A stretch of DNA of 64,000 nt from Hordeum vulgare subsp. vulgare (Eukaryota; Streptophyta; Magnoliopsida; Poales; Poaceae). Shown here one piece after another: positions 1 to 11,048 of the stretch. Below the pieces are notes generated by a model. That model was not told the DNA's origin and searched no databases. It saw nothing but the letters and a program-made list of their open reading frames with translations. The DNA is taken from assembly GCF_904849725.1 (NCBI RefSeq), contig NC_058522.1:457996844-458060843 (forward strand), read 5' to 3'. Numbering within the stretch: the stretch's first letter is position 1; each line of letters begins with the position of its first letter. Both the position numbers and the translations under genes were made by a program.

Positions 1-249
1 CATCCAAGCATTGGCTAGCAGACTTATTATAAGCAATGTCACCTTCATCCAATCTACGAAGAGAATTTACCTCTACTACATGTGTCGGGTTATCATGACC
101 ATGTATTTCTTGAGTGGGTGGTAGATTCTTAACATCTTCAGCTTTAATACATTTTTCTTTCATAGATTTCTTTGCCTCTCGCATATCTTCGAGACTGAGG
201 AATAGGATAGTCCAATCATTATCATTGCTCAATCATTATCCCACATTAT
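1..249 (-). pseudogene. gag: gag fragment of an Athila-like Gypsy element
   Basis: The minus strand reads as the interior of a Gypsy gag protein. Short peptides such as AEDVKNLPP followed by VEVNSLRRLDEGDIAY match, in the same order, AEDGKNLPS and VEVRSLLEINASDIPH in the gag of element B (15472-17465). Only about 75 codons are inside the window and the fragment runs off its left edge. No start, zinc knuckle or catalytic motif is present. Its right side abuts a truncated LTR with no target duplication, so the two pieces were probably joined by a deletion. The gag identity is well supported; the family is not assigned. Confidence 0.7.
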
Positions 250-379
250 CATTCTCCCTCTTTAAGTAAATCTTGTAAAATAAAAGAGAAAATGCATAAT
301 TATTGTACCATAATGTGTATTAACAACCCATAATGCAATAAATATAGATATAAAAGCATGATGCAAAATGGACGTATCA
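250..379 (-). repeat. Truncated 3' LTR of element A
   Basis: The last 130 bp match the end of the intact copy at about 36147-36276, including the shared stretch ending AAAATGGACGTATCA. In sense orientation the LTR begins TGATACGTCC. The rest of the LTR (about 1.4 kb) and its target duplication are missing; homology stops abruptly at 250. Confidence 0.85.
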
Positions 380-394
380 ACCTCCCCAAGCTTA
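380..394 (-). other. Polypurine tract of element A
   Basis: In sense this reads TAAGCTTGGGGAGGT directly before the TGATACG start of the 3' LTR, where plus-strand DNA synthesis is primed. Equivalent AAGCTTGGGG tracts precede the 3' LTRs of elements B and D. Confidence 0.75.
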
Positions 395-1949
395 GACCTC
401 GCTAGTCCTCATGCGAAAGCCAAGATCAATAAATATGCCCACATGTTTAGAGATAGAGGTGTCGATAAAATAAAATACAGACATGAAGGCATCATGGTTA
501 TCTTTAGAACATCAACACATATTGACATATAATATCTTATGCTAGAGTAAGAATTCATTCACAAGGTAAAATATGAATCAAGAACTCTATTGAGAACTAA
601 CAAACTATGATTTCAGTCATTGGAGCAATTCCAATTTATCGCAACGTAGGAAAGAGTCAATATAAGAGCTTATAAGGCAAATACACATACTCAATCATCT
701 TATGGTGTTTCATAATTGCTAACACTCCCGCGGTACCTATGAGGTCAAGCTTCAATCGGACACATAGAAAAGATAGGGGCTTATAGTTTTGCCTCCCAAC
801 TATTTACCTCAAGGATAATGTCAACAATAATAACTCATGATCACCCACATCGGAGTGGTTATATTTGTCTAGATCATTCCCCAACACATGACGCTTGCCA
901 AAAGATAAAGGCGAAATAAAGGAAATGGTGAAGATCACCATGACTCTTACATAAAGGTAAGTATTAGAAAAGTAAAGGTAACAGATAAGCCCTTTTGCAG
1001 AGGGAAGCAGAGGTTGTCATGCGCTTTTATAGTTGGATGTGCAATCCCTTAATGCAAAAGAACGTCACTTTATATTGCCCCTTGTGATAAAGACCTTTAT
1101 TACGCAGTCTGTCGCTTTTATTTCTTCTATATCACAAGTTTGTATTAAGTTTATTTTCCTCGCACTAATAAACCAGACATATTTAAAGAGCATTTTTTAT
1201 TGCTTGCACCGATGACGACTTACTTGAAGGATCTTACTCAATCCACAGGTAGGTATGGTGGACTCTCAAGGAAAAACTGGGTTAAAGGTTTTTGGATGCT
1301 CAAGTAGTATCTCTACTTGGTGCTGGAGTTTCTGGCTAATATGAGGTGGAAGCAAGCTACACATGTTGAAGGATCTACAACCATATAACTTATGTTTTGA
1401 AATAAGCAAACATAACTCATTATGTTGTCTTCCTTGTCCAACATCAACCTTTTGGCATATGATATTTTAATGAGTTCTCACAACCACGAAAGATGTCTAA
1501 GATGATATATTTATATGTGAACCTCTCATTCTTTATTACTTCCTCATAATTGCAACAATGATCAACAACTTTGTTTGTCTACTCACAACAAATTTCAATC
1601 GACTTACTTTTTATATGTGAAGTCATCACCCCTTGTAGGATCATTATGCATGTTCTATTGCTTTTATTCTATACTTATTTCTATTTCTTTTTCTCAAGAT
1701 CATAACAATCAAGCAAAGCCTCGACTCAAAACTACTCTTTATTTTATAATTCTCGGACATGCTTACATAGGGGGAACAAAAAAAAATCAAAACTAGATCA
1801 CACTAAAACTTTATTCTACTAGATCAAGATAAAACTAAAAGGATCGAACGAAGAAAAACAAAAAAGTAAAAAGGTGTGATGGTGATACGATACCGGGGCA
1901 CCTCCCCCAATATTGGGACAAGCCAAGGGCAGTGCCCATACCCATGTGT
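395..1949 (-). other. Non-coding 3' region of element A
   Basis: This lies between the coiled-coil ORF and the PPT. It is AT-rich with only short open frames, and I see no conserved protein motif on either strand. It is best read as the untranslated 3' leader of the retrotransposon. Confidence 0.6.
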
Positions 1950-2474
1950 TCAGTTGTCTCTCTTCTGAGGTGGTGATGTTGGAGTTGTTGGTGAGGTTGA
2001 AAGTTTGTCCTCCGTCTTCCAAGGCATGGGCTCACCATCGTGAAAAGATGAACTAGTCCTCGGAATCCTCAAGCCTACAACCAAACTCATTTTCTTAAAT
2101 TTGTATTCATACTCACATTTTTGGTTTTGCAGGTCATAGATCTGGGCTTGGAGGTGCTTGATTTTCTCGTAAATCTTGAAGACGTGATCCCAGAGGTTCT
2201 TGGCGTCCAACTTGTGCTTGTGGGTAAACTCCGCGATCATGAGGAGATTGGCATTAAGTCCTCGTTCCACCATTTCTTGGCACTTGAAGACTTGTTGCTC
2301 CATTGCTTCGAGCCTTGCCTCCACGCTTCTGGTCTTCTTCGCCCCCTCAACATCATGGATGTGCAACACCCCCTCATGCATCTCAATGGTTTGAGGGTGT
2401 TGCAGCACCTTCGCAAGGTAGGGGTTGATGACACTCTCAAAGAACTTGTCCTTCGCAGTAATTGAAGACGTCAT
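1950..2474 (-). CDS. Coiled-coil ORF after integrase, element A
   Basis: A 174-codon ORF begins MTSSITAKDKFFESVINPY. The middle (about residues 45-135) is rich in E, K, Q and L with heptad-like spacing, suggesting a coiled coil. The last 35 residues are rich in S, T and P. There is no signal peptide, membrane segment or catalytic motif. It sits between integrase and the 3' LTR, the position where Athila-group Gypsy elements carry an extra or env-like ORF. A structural or RNA-binding role is only a guess. The frame is intact although gag and pol are broken. Similar ORFs are, from memory, common in Triticeae Gypsy elements, so this is element cargo rather than a host gene. Confidence 0.6.
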   Translation of the reverse strand: MTSSITAKDKFFESVINPYLAKVLQHPQTIEMHEGVLHIHDVEGAKKTRSVEARLEAMEQQVFKCQEMVERGLNANLLMIAEFTHKHKLDAKNLWDHVFKIYEKIKHLQAQIYDLQNQKCEYEYKFKKMSLVVGLRIPRTSSSFHDGEPMPWKTEDKLSTSPTTPTSPPQKRDN

Positions 2475-2801
2475 GTTGATCTAAATCCGTTAGAGAAACA
2501 GCTCGAAACGAAAACAAGAGATATTGTCGAGATACGAAGGTCAAAACCTTCGGGAGATTATACAATGAATTTTTGCCGACCCGAAGGAGTATTCCACAAG
2601 AAAACGGAGTCCGAAGGGTGCACAGGGTGGTCACAAGCCTCAGGGCGCGGCGAGGGGAGTATCTCGCGCCCCTTGGCTTTGTCGCCTCATCGTGCATGCT
2701 TCAGACTCCTTTAAATTTTCCTATTTTTTTAAATATTCCAAAATTGGTAAAAATTTCCATTGAAAATGTTTTGGAGTCGGTTTGCTTACCGTAGCACATA
2801 C
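2475..2801 (-). other. Spacer between integrase and coiled-coil ORF
   Basis: About 330 bp follow the integrase stop and precede the ATG of the extra ORF. An 86-codon frame overlaps it but has no recognisable motif. It may hold a splice acceptor or internal leader for the downstream ORF; no convincing site was identified. Confidence 0.4.
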
Positions 2802-3960
2802 CTATTCCTTTTCGAGGTGCCAGACGTTCTGATAGGTCTCCCTAATGTACTCTTTCGGAGTTATGGCATTGATAATATTAGTTTCAACATTTATGGGAGT
2901 ACCTGAGATATGATGTTTGATTCTTTGCCCATTTACCACCTCCGGATTTGTGCCATCGGCATTGTTGACCTTGATGGCACCGGAACGATATACTTCCTCA
3001 ATAATGTAAGGACCTTCCTATTTAGATAGAAGTTTTCCTGCAAAAAATCTTAATCGAGAGTTGTATAGAAAGACATGATCACCTACATTGAATTCACGCT
3101 TTTGTATCCTTCTATCATGCCATCTCTTAACCTTTTATTTAAACAACTTGCCATTCTCATAGGCCTGGGTTCTCCATTCATCAAGTGAGATAATATCAAA
3201 TAACCTCTTTTCAGCGCCAAGTTTGAAATCATAGTTAAGTTCTTTAATTGACCAATAAGCTTTATGTTCTAGCTCTAGAGGTAAGGTACATGCTTTACCA
3301 TACACCATTTTAAAAGGAGACATACCCATAGGGTTTTCATAAGCAGTTCTATAAGCCCATAATGTAAGATGAACTTAATTTCCCAATTGCCCAATTCTAC
3401 TTTCCCACTAGACTGAGGATGATAAGGATATGCAACTCTATGATTAACATCATACCTACCAAACAATTTATAGAAAACACCATGAATAAAGTGTGAACCA
3501 CCATCAGTCATTAAATATCTAGGGACTCCAAATCTAGGGAAAATAACTTCTTTTAGCATTTTAATAGAAGTGTTATGATCAACACTACTAGTTGGAATAA
3601 CTTCTACCCAATTAGTAACATAATCAACAGCAACTAGAATATGAGTATACCCATTGGATTTTGGAAAAGGTCCCATATAATCAAAACCCCAAACATCAAA
3701 TGGTTCAATAACTAGAGAGTAAGTCATAGGCATTTCCTATCACCTACTAATATTACCAATTCTTTGACATTCATCACAAGACAAGACAAACTTACGACAT
3801 CCTTGAAGAGAGTAGGCCACTAAAAATCAGATGGTAATACCTTGTGTGCAGTTCTATCTCGAGCGTGGTATCCTCCGTAGGCCTAGGAGTGACACTTGTG
3901 AAGGATCTGTCCCTGTTCATGCTCAGGTACACAACGTCTAATAATACCATCTACTCCTTC
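2802..3960 (-). pseudogene. pol: Integrase domain of pol, element A (broken)
   Basis: Integrase would insert the cDNA copy into chromosomes. Reading leftward, an HHCC-type zinc-binding region is visible (HKCH, YGGYHARDRTAHKV, LSCDECQRIGNI) at about 3735-3915 with stop codons in it. The catalytic core follows, with D in [12 protein letters not shown] in LMTDGGSHF and E in SSGKVEL. The C-terminal part includes [19 protein letters not shown] and LLYNSRLRFFAGKL. A short deletion with frameshift near 3362-3368 removes roughly 18 residues just before [15 protein letters not shown] replaces the expected tryptophan codon at 3018-3020. The frame ends at 2802. The protein cannot be made intact. Confidence 0.85.
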
Positions 3961-4115
3961 TTTATAAAGGTGTGGATCGTCCCAAAAGTAAAGTCTTAAA
4001 TCATAGAAGAACTTTTTCTTTTGTTGGTATGTGAAACTATGCGGTATAAATTTAGCAACGATGTAATTAGCCTAATCAGCATACCAAGGAGCATTGCGTG
4101 AAGCACTTATGACAG

Positions 4116-4610
4116 CTAATTGTTCATCAGGAAAGCTATCATCAATAGGTAGTGGGTCATCAAGAACATTTCTAATCTAGACAAGTTATGTGCTACACGG
4201 TTATCAACACCCTTTCTATCAATAATATGCAAATCAAATTCTTGTAGCAGAAGGAACCATCTAATAAGTCTAGGTTTAGCATCTTTATTTTCCATAAGGT
4301 ACTTAATAACAGCGTGATTAGTGTGAACAGTTAAATTGGAATCAACAATATAAGGTCTAAACTTACCGCAAGCAAACACAATTGCTAAAAATTCATTTTC
4401 AGTGGTAGCGTAGTTTATTTGAGCACTGTCTAGAGTTTTACTAGTGTAATGGATGACATATAATATCTTATCAACTCTTTGTCCTAGAATAACACCAAGA
4501 GCATAATCACTAGCATTACATGTAATTTCAAAGGGTAGGTTCCAATCAGGTGGTTGAACAACATGTGTAGTGATCAAGGATCTCTTAACAATTTCAAATG
4601 CTTCTACACA
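4116..4610 (-). pseudogene. pol: RNase H domain of pol, element A
   Basis: This is the RT connection and RNase H, which degrades template RNA during reverse transcription. Landmarks are DCVEAFEIVKRSL, PPDWNLPFEITCNASDYALG, IHYTSKTLDSAQINYATTE and LQEFDLHIIDRKGVDN, in the order of Gypsy pol. The typical first aspartate motif CDASDYA is here CNASDYA, so a likely catalytic residue is lost. The domain starts right after the ATCAT target duplication of the solo LTR at 4616-6267, which separates it from the RT part. Readers of frames crossing 4611 should note that upstream codons belong to the LTR. Several stops lie between here and the integrase zinc region. Confidence 0.85.
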
Positions 4611-6272
4611 ATCATTGATGACGAGTTGATGGATATACTTCTCGCCCCTCATTGGTTACCCCAAGTGGAAGGTGGAGATGTAGTCAACAGCAGATTTCCC
4701 TTATAGGGGACTGTAAGGTTTATCGAACCAGAAGGACTTCGAGGATCAACAAGTAGGTGTTCGCTGCTCTGGCGCTAGGAGAAGACGTGGACATGCACAC
4801 ACACCAAATAACTTTGCTCCCAACGAGTACACAAAGGTTTTCAATCTCTCCGGCTTTGTAGTTTGCAAAGGATAAAAAAACAAGCGGGAATAGTGATAGT
4901 GATTTCAATGGAAAAGTAAATAAAATGGTAAACGATGGAGGTGTAAGCAATGGTGGTGATATGGACCTAAGTCACATGATGTTCACCGGTGATGTCTCTC
5001 TCCCAAAAGACAATAAACAACTATGCATGGGTAAACAAATTACAGGTGGGCAATTGACAGAATTATAAACACACCACAATGCTAATTATGCTACTTGAAA
5101 GTTAGAGGCTCAATATTAATGGGTAGTACGCTAAGACAAGTAGACCGTTTATTCATCAACATCTACTTACTAATCATCCACCTTGAGATATCTATCCAGA
5201 ACATCTCGCACGTATTGATTTGCGAGCCCCACTCAAAGTGTAAACTCAAAGCAACAGACAACTGCATTAACGAACTTTGCGTAAGGTAAACAATCCTTGC
5301 AAGCGCGGTCAAAAGCATTGTTGTTTTCTCCCTGGTGGCAACAACACATCCCCTAGTCTCATGTTTCTGTCACTCAAGCAAGACATCAGGGGGCATGAAC
5401 CCACAATCATGCATAACGCTCCCTCTTGGAGTTACAATCTACTACTCGGCCAAAGCAATAAAAAGCAACGGAGAACATGCATGAATCACTAAAGAACATA
5501 ATATAAAAGGATAATCAAATATATAACTCATCACAATCTGAACATAATCTCATAATCTATCGGATCCCAGCAAATCGAGCATAGCAATACCAGGAAAATT
5601 ACGTAGATGCCTTGATCATGTAGGGCAGCTCACAAGGGCTAATCATTGAAGCACAAGATTGGAGAGAAGACATCACATAGCTACTCGTCATGGACTCATG
5701 GTCCAAGGAGGACTACTCACGACACATCCAGGAAGCGTCCATGGCGGTGGAGAAGCTCCCGGAGGTCAATCCTCCCTCCGGCAGGGTGCCGGGAAGAGGT
5801 CTCCTGGTGCTCCCGATCTTGGAAGCGCAGCGGCGACAGAACGATGGAGAAATTCACGATTCTGGATATCCTGGAAGGGTTTCCGATCGGAGGGGTAAAT
5901 ATAGGCCGAAGGAGGGCACTAGAGGAGGTGGCCCCCACCCAGGCGACCTGTGGGCGCGGCCAGGGGCCAGGCCGCATGGAGGCCGCCTGGGCGAGCCCTG
6001 GCTCCCCCTGGCCCATCTTTGGTGCTCCGGAAGCTTCCGTCACGCTAATTTTTATATATTTTTCTCAGGATTTTTGGGGCTTTGGAAATTTGGGTAAAAG
6101 TCCCTACAAAAAAGACATCAACAGACAGAAACTGGCACTGGTGCACTGAGTTAGTAGGTTAGTCCAAATATGTGTAAAAAGGTATGAAAGTGTAGCAAAA
6201 CATATAACAATATCACCCAAAAGATCATGGAACAAGCATAAATTATAGATACGTTTGGGATGTATCAATCAT
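4611..6272 (-). mobile_element. Solo LTR in pol of element A, TSD ATCAT
   Basis: The LTR is 4616-6267 (1652 bp), in sense TGATACATCC to CGTCATCA. Both sides carry the exact 5-bp repeat ATCAT (4611-4615, 6268-6272). Without the LTR and one repeat, the flanking pol reads ..LLQKDVPFIFYDD then DCVEAFE.., so insertion was clean. A TATA-like TATATTTA (minus strand, 5896-5903) lies in the GC-rich middle. There is no internal domain, so it is a product of LTR-LTR recombination. ORFs inside it (5646-6149 and overlaps) are not genes. Confidence 0.9.
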
Positions 6273-6600
6273 CATAAAAAATGAATGGAACATCCTTTTG
6301 CAAAAGATTAGTGAGAGGCTTAGAAATTTTAGAGAAGTCTTTAATAAATCTCCTATATAAACCAGCATGTCCATATTGATTTTGTGCTGACATAGAGTGG
6401 TACTAATGCCCTTAAGATCATCAAGAGTATATCCAATAGCGGCATGGTGCTTCCTCAGAGTTTTCAATAATCTCTTTTCTTCATGCTCTAAAAAGTTAGC
6501 ACTAATAATAACAGGATATATCTCTTTTTCATCAAGATAAGCATACTTCAGAGTATGAGGTAATTGTTTAAGCTCAAACACGGGATCACCCTTGGGTGGA
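6273..6600 (-). pseudogene. pol: Reverse transcriptase remnant, element A (core deleted)
   Basis: The frame starts with the RT N-terminal region (LKYAYLDEKEIYPVIISANF, AAIGYTLDDLKGI, LCQHKIN), which in Athila-type elements precedes the palm domain. At about 6372/6373 it jumps directly to the thumb region (GHAGLYRRFIKDFSKISKPL, visible in another frame), which normally lies some 150 residues later. The catalytic palm with its YxDD-type motif is therefore deleted. A further frameshift near 6600 separates this part from the protease frame. Confidence 0.85.
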
Positions 6601-7780
6601 GGAGGATCCCAAGTATTTCAACAGGTAGGTTGTGTTTCACAATAGGCTGCAGATCAAAGAAAATCTTATCTATTTCATTCCTTTCATTCCTATGCATACC
6701 ATTTTCATGGTCTAGCAAATATTGTTCTAAGGGATCGGTAGGAGGCACAACGATAGAAGCGATACCAATAATTTTAGCTTTACTAGGCAATTCTTTGTCA
6801 TGGGGTTGTCTACGAAATTTAGAGAAATTGAACTCATGAGATGCATCCCCAAAACTTACAATAACCGTTTCTTTTTCACAATCAATCTTAGCATTAACAG
6901 TATTAAAGAAGGGTCTACCGAATATAATGGGACAAAAATCATCTTGTGGGGAACCAAGAACAAGAAAATCAATATGATACTTTATTTTCCCGCACAAGAC
7001 TTCAAAATATATAACAATCCCAATTGGTGAAATAGTATCTCTATTAGCAAGCTTGATGGTAACATCAATTTCCTCCAATTCGGCTGGTGCAATATCATTC
7101 ATAATTTCCTGGTATAAGGTAAAGGGAATTGCACTCACACTAGCACCCACATCACATAAGCCATGATAACAATGATCTCCTATTTTAACAGAAAGAACAA
7201 GCACACCAACAATAGGTCTATGTTTACCCTTAGTATCCGGTCTAGCAATTCTAGCGGCTTCATCACAGAAGTGAATGACATGCCCATCAATATTATTAGT
7301 CAAGAGATATTTAACCATAGCAATATTAGGTTCAACTATTTGTTCATGAGGTATAGGTGTTCTAGTAAAACTCTTACGGACCAGAGTTGAAGCTTTAGCA
7401 TGTTCCTTTATCCTAACAGGAAAGGGTGGTTTCTCAATATAAGCAGTAGGAATAACTGGATCAACATTATAAATAGTAGTTTCTTCTTCAACTTTAATAG
7501 GTTCTACCACTTTAACTTCAATGGAAGGATGATATTTAAACCACTTCTCCTTGGGAAGATCAACATGAGTAGCAAAAGATTCACAAAATGAAGCTACTAC
7601 CTCAGAGTCAAGTCCATATTTAGTGCTAAAATCACGAAAAGCATCGGTGTCTATAAAGGATTTAACACAATCAAACTTACGGCTTATACCTGACTCATTA
7701 CCTTCGTCGAGTTCCCAATCTTCAGAGTTGCATTTAATTATTTCTAATAAGTCCCATTTGAATTCAATATCTTTCTTCAT
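6548..7780 (-). CDS. pol: Aspartic protease region of pol, element A
   Basis: This 410-codon open frame covers the gag-pol linker and a retropepsin-like aspartic protease, which would cleave the polyprotein. The active-site region is GLCDVGASVSAIPFTLY, with D-V-G in place of the common D-L-G/D-T-G, at about residue 210. A second conserved block is IIFGRPFFNTVNAKIDCE near residue 290. The N-terminal 150 residues are acidic linker with no motif I recognise. The C-terminal tail drifts out of the RT frame through an indel near 6600. The frame is the longest intact one in the window, but gag upstream and RT downstream are broken. Confidence 0.85.
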   Translation of the reverse strand: MKKDIEFKWDLLEIIKCNSEDWELDEGNESGISRKFDCVKSFIDTDAFRDFSTKYGLDSEVVASFCESFATHVDLPKEKWFKYHPSIEVKVVEPIKVEEETTIYNVDPVIPTAYIEKPPFPVRIKEHAKASTLVRKSFTRTPIPHEQIVEPNIAMVKYLLTNNIDGHVIHFCDEAARIARPDTKGKHRPIVGVLVLSVKIGDHCYHGLCDVGASVSAIPFTLYQEIMNDIAPAELEEIDVTIKLANRDTISPIGIVIYFEVLCGKIKYHIDFLVLGSPQDDFCPIIFGRPFFNTVNAKIDCEKETVIVSFGDASHEFNFSKFRRQPHDKELPSKAKIIGIASIVVPPTDPLEQYLLDHENGMHRNERNEIDKIFFDLQPIVKHNLPVEILGILLHPRVIPCLSLNNYLIL

Positions 7781-7896
7781 AAAGGAACCAACAAAAGAGT
7801 GTCGAGCATGGATTGATCATTACGAGAGAGCCGAGCATAAAAATTCTGAATAATGATTTCTCTCGGCAGATCATGATTGGGGCATGAATTTAACAC

Positions 7897-8357
7897 TTAC
7901 TTAAGCCTCCCCCAAGCTTGAGCGATTCTTTCTCCTTCACGAGGCCAGAAATTATAGATATAATTCTGATCGCGATGAACCAGATGCATAGGATAAAACT
8001 TCTCATGAAATTCCAATTTCAATCGGTTGTAGTTCCATGATCCAATGTCATCACATAGACTATACCATGTCAACGCCTTTTCCTTCAAGGATAAAGGAAA
8101 TACCTTCATCTTGACATCATCCTCGGACAGACCTGCAATCTTAAATAATCCACAAACGTCATCCACCTTATTAGGTGCAAATCAGGATGTAGTGGTCCAT
8201 CTCTTGCATAAGGATTAGCTAGCAGTTTTTCTATCATACCCGAAGGAATTTCATAATAACTATTTCCAGTAGGTGCAGCAGGTTGAGGAGCATCTCTTTG
8301 TGCTTCCGGTCGGGGTGAAGATACCCCAAACAAGCCCCTCAAAGGATTATTTTCCAT
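7897..8357 (-). pseudogene. gag: gag of element A (frameshifted, shortened)
   Basis: Gag would form the virus-like particle. The N-terminal part (starting MENNPLRGLFGV, 8357) runs to about 8160, where an indel moves the frame. It continues as VCGLFKIAGLSEDDVKMKVF and the Retrotrans_gag block LKEKALTWYSLCDDIGSWNY, followed by LEFHEKFYPM. The C-terminal part before the protease appears shortened and no zinc knuckle is visible. The start codon lies about 75 bp downstream of the PBS in the element's sense direction. Confidence 0.8.
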
Positions 8358-8433
8358 AGTGACAAGTGACAGTAAATTTCAGCATAGTATAAATTTTTTC
8401 CTTACCAAGTTCCACTTACCAAAGACGCTTCAC

Positions 8434-8451
8434 TCCCCGGCAACGGCGCCA
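8434..8451 (-). other. PBS of element A, tRNA-Asp type
   Basis: In sense this is TGGCGCCGTTGCCGGGGA, a perfect complement of the 3' end of plant tRNA-Asp(GUC), 11 nt inside the 5' LTR. It primes minus-strand DNA synthesis. tRNA-Asp priming is typical of Athila-group elements. Confidence 0.9.
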
Positions 8452-8462
8452 GAAAAGAGTCT

Positions 8463-9641
8463 TGATCACCCACAAATGTAGGTGCTCTATCGTAGTCCTT
8501 TTGATAAGTAAGAGTGTCGAACCCAACGAGGAGCAGAAGGAAATGACAAGCGGTTTTCAGTAAGGTATTCTCTGCAAGCATTGAAATTATCGGTAATAGA
8601 TAGTTTTGTGATAAGGTAATTCGTAATGGGTAGCAAGTAACAAGTGTAAAAATGGTGCAGAAAAGTGGACCACTCCTTTTTTTAGCAAAGGACAAGCATG
8701 GACAAACTCATATACAAAGAAAAGCGCTCCCGGCGACACATGGGGATTTATGTCAAGCTAGTTTTCATCATGCTCGTATGGTTCACGTTCGCTACTTTGG
8801 TAATTTACTATGTGGGTGGACCGGTGCTTGGGTGCTGACCTTACTTGGACAAACATACCACTTATGATTAACCTCTCTCGCAAGCATCCACAACTATGAA
8901 AGAAGAATTAACATAAATCTAACCATAGCATGAAATATATGGATCCAAATCAGCCCCTTACGAAGCAACACATAAACTATGGTTTAAGCTTGTGTCACTC
9001 TAGCAATCCATCGTCTACTTATTACTTCCTAATGCCTTCCTATAGGCCCAAATAATGGTGATGTGTCATGTAGTTGACGTTCACATGACACCACCAGAGG
9101 AGAGACAACATATATCTTATCAAAATATCGTAGGCATACCAAATTCACATGACTACTTATAACAAGACTTATCCCATGTCCTCAGGAACAAATGTAACTA
9201 CTCACAAAGTATATTCATGTTCATGATCAGAGGATCATTATTAATGATTAAGGGTCTAAACATATAATCTTCCACCAAATAAACCAACTAGTATCAACTA
9301 CAAGGAGTAATCAACACTACTAGAAACCCACACGTACAAGTCTGAGGTTTTGAGACAAAGATCGGATACAAGAGATGAACTAGGGTTTGGAGAGGAGATG
9401 ATGATGATGAAGATGTTGATGTAGATTGACCCCCTCTCGATGAGAGGATAGTTGGTGATGACGATGGCTTCGATTTCCCCCTCCGGGAGGGAAGTTTCCC
9501 CGGCGGAATAGCTCCGCCGGAGCTCTAGATTTGTTCTATCGAAGTTCCGGCTCGAGACGGCGGCGCCTCGTCCCGAACGGTCTGATATGATTTTTTTCCA
9601 GGTCAAAACCCTTCATATAGCAGAACATGGGCACGGGAGGC
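8463..9641 (-). repeat. 5' LTR of element A, part 1
   Basis: In plus orientation this LTR starts TGATCACCC and continues until element B interrupts it after GAGGC; the remainder is 35931-36276. Combined length is about 1525 bp. ORFs inside it (e.g. 9298-9606) have no motif and are not called. A weak TATA-like TATATGAA lies near 9611-9620 on the minus strand. Confidence 0.85.
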
Positions 9642-11033
9642 TGATAACCGACAAGTGTAGGTGATCGCAACAGTCTTTGCGGGTAAGATAACCCAATTTA
9701 TTGATTCGACACAAGGGGAGCTAAAGAATACTTATAAGCTTTAACAGTTGAGTTCCCATTCAACCGCACGTGAAAGATTATTGCTTGGCAATGAAATATT
9801 AATAGCAACGGTGATATGGAAGTGATGGTGGCAACAGAAATAATAGTGACAAGGCAACGAAAGTAAAACAGGAAAAGTAAAGCAACTTGTGACCAGCATG
9901 ATTGAAACACTATAGGCTAGGGAGATGGATGGTTGGTCATGGATGAGAGATATCATGTATTTAACTTGGGGCACGACACAAAGAAAAGTAATGATCATCT
10001 AGGCAAATATCAAACATTAGGCATGTATCCCAAGGTAATCGTGTGTGCTTGCAATAAGAACTTGCACAACATCTTTTGTCCTACCATCCCGGTACCAACG
10101 GGGCCAAAAGGAACTTATGGAGATTAAGGTCCTCCTATCAAAGAGCACCGGAACAAAGCATTAACAATCAATAGATACATGGAATCCTCAAATTATAGTC
10201 TATCCCCTTAGGTGTCCCAAGCTATCACCATTGGGATCGCCGGTTCCGGATTATAATATGTGCATACTACTCATAGATAGGATCAAGAACACAAATATAT
10301 TCATGAAAACATAAGACATTCAGATATGTAATCATGGCACTCGTGCCCAAAGTGACAAGGATTAAGAGTAACAAGTAGTAACAAAGATGATAAACACCAT
10401 AGTAGATGATAGGCAACAAGCCCCCAACAATCTGACGAACTATTACATGATCAAACTCATCCAATCCCTACCATCCCCTTCACCTACATCAGGGAATTAC
10501 TCACACATCAAAGGGAAGCCATGGAAGGATGATGGAGTGGTTATGGTGATGACGATGGCGACAATTTCCCCTGTCCAGAGGCCAAGGCAGCCTCCATATT
10601 AGCTCTCCCGAAGAAGAACCGAGGGCGGCGGCGGCTCCACACCGAGAACTTGCAAAACGACTTCTGTTTTGGGATTTCTCTATCACGGGTAAAAATAGGA
10701 GCCAAGGTATGGCACTAGAGTAGGTGGGTCCCACCCAGGTGGCCTCCGTGCGCGGCCACGGGGCAGGCTGCGCCACCAGGTCGCCCGGAAGCCTGGTGGC
10801 CCCCCTTTGGCCCATCTTCTGGTCAAGGGTTCCTCCCGGTGTGTGTATTTCTCTATTTTTATTGGAATTTTCTGGGACGGCTAAAAATCCATTTTCCTGC
10901 ACACAAGAAAACCATACAGGCAGCTCTACTGAAAACAAGGTTAGTCCAGGTTAGTTTCGTTCAAATCATGCAAGAATGAGGCCAGAACAATAGCAAAAGT
11001 GTTTGGAAAAGTCGATACGTTTGAGACGTATCA
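9642..11033 (-). repeat. 3' LTR of element B (1392 bp)
   Basis: It starts TGATAACCG and ends GAGACGTATCA in plus orientation and matches 17553-18042 and 34583-35924 throughout. The ORFs 10501-10938 and 10724-10954 fall inside it and repeat in the other LTR; they are frame artefacts of its GC-rich part. Confidence 0.9.
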
Positions 11034-11048
11034 ACTCCCCCAAGCTTA
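11034..11048 (-). other. Polypurine tract of element B
   Basis: In sense the sequence reads AAGCTTGGGGGAGT directly before the 3' LTR, matching the PPTs of elements A and D. Confidence 0.75.

Noticed and set aside
5646..6149. 167-codon ORF and its overlaps
   Set aside because: They lie inside the solo LTR 4616-6267, in its GC-rich centre, on several frames at once.
10501..10938. 145-codon minus ORF, repeated at 34935-35831
   Set aside because: It lies inside the LTRs of element B and has no known domain; it is open because of GC-rich LTR sequence.
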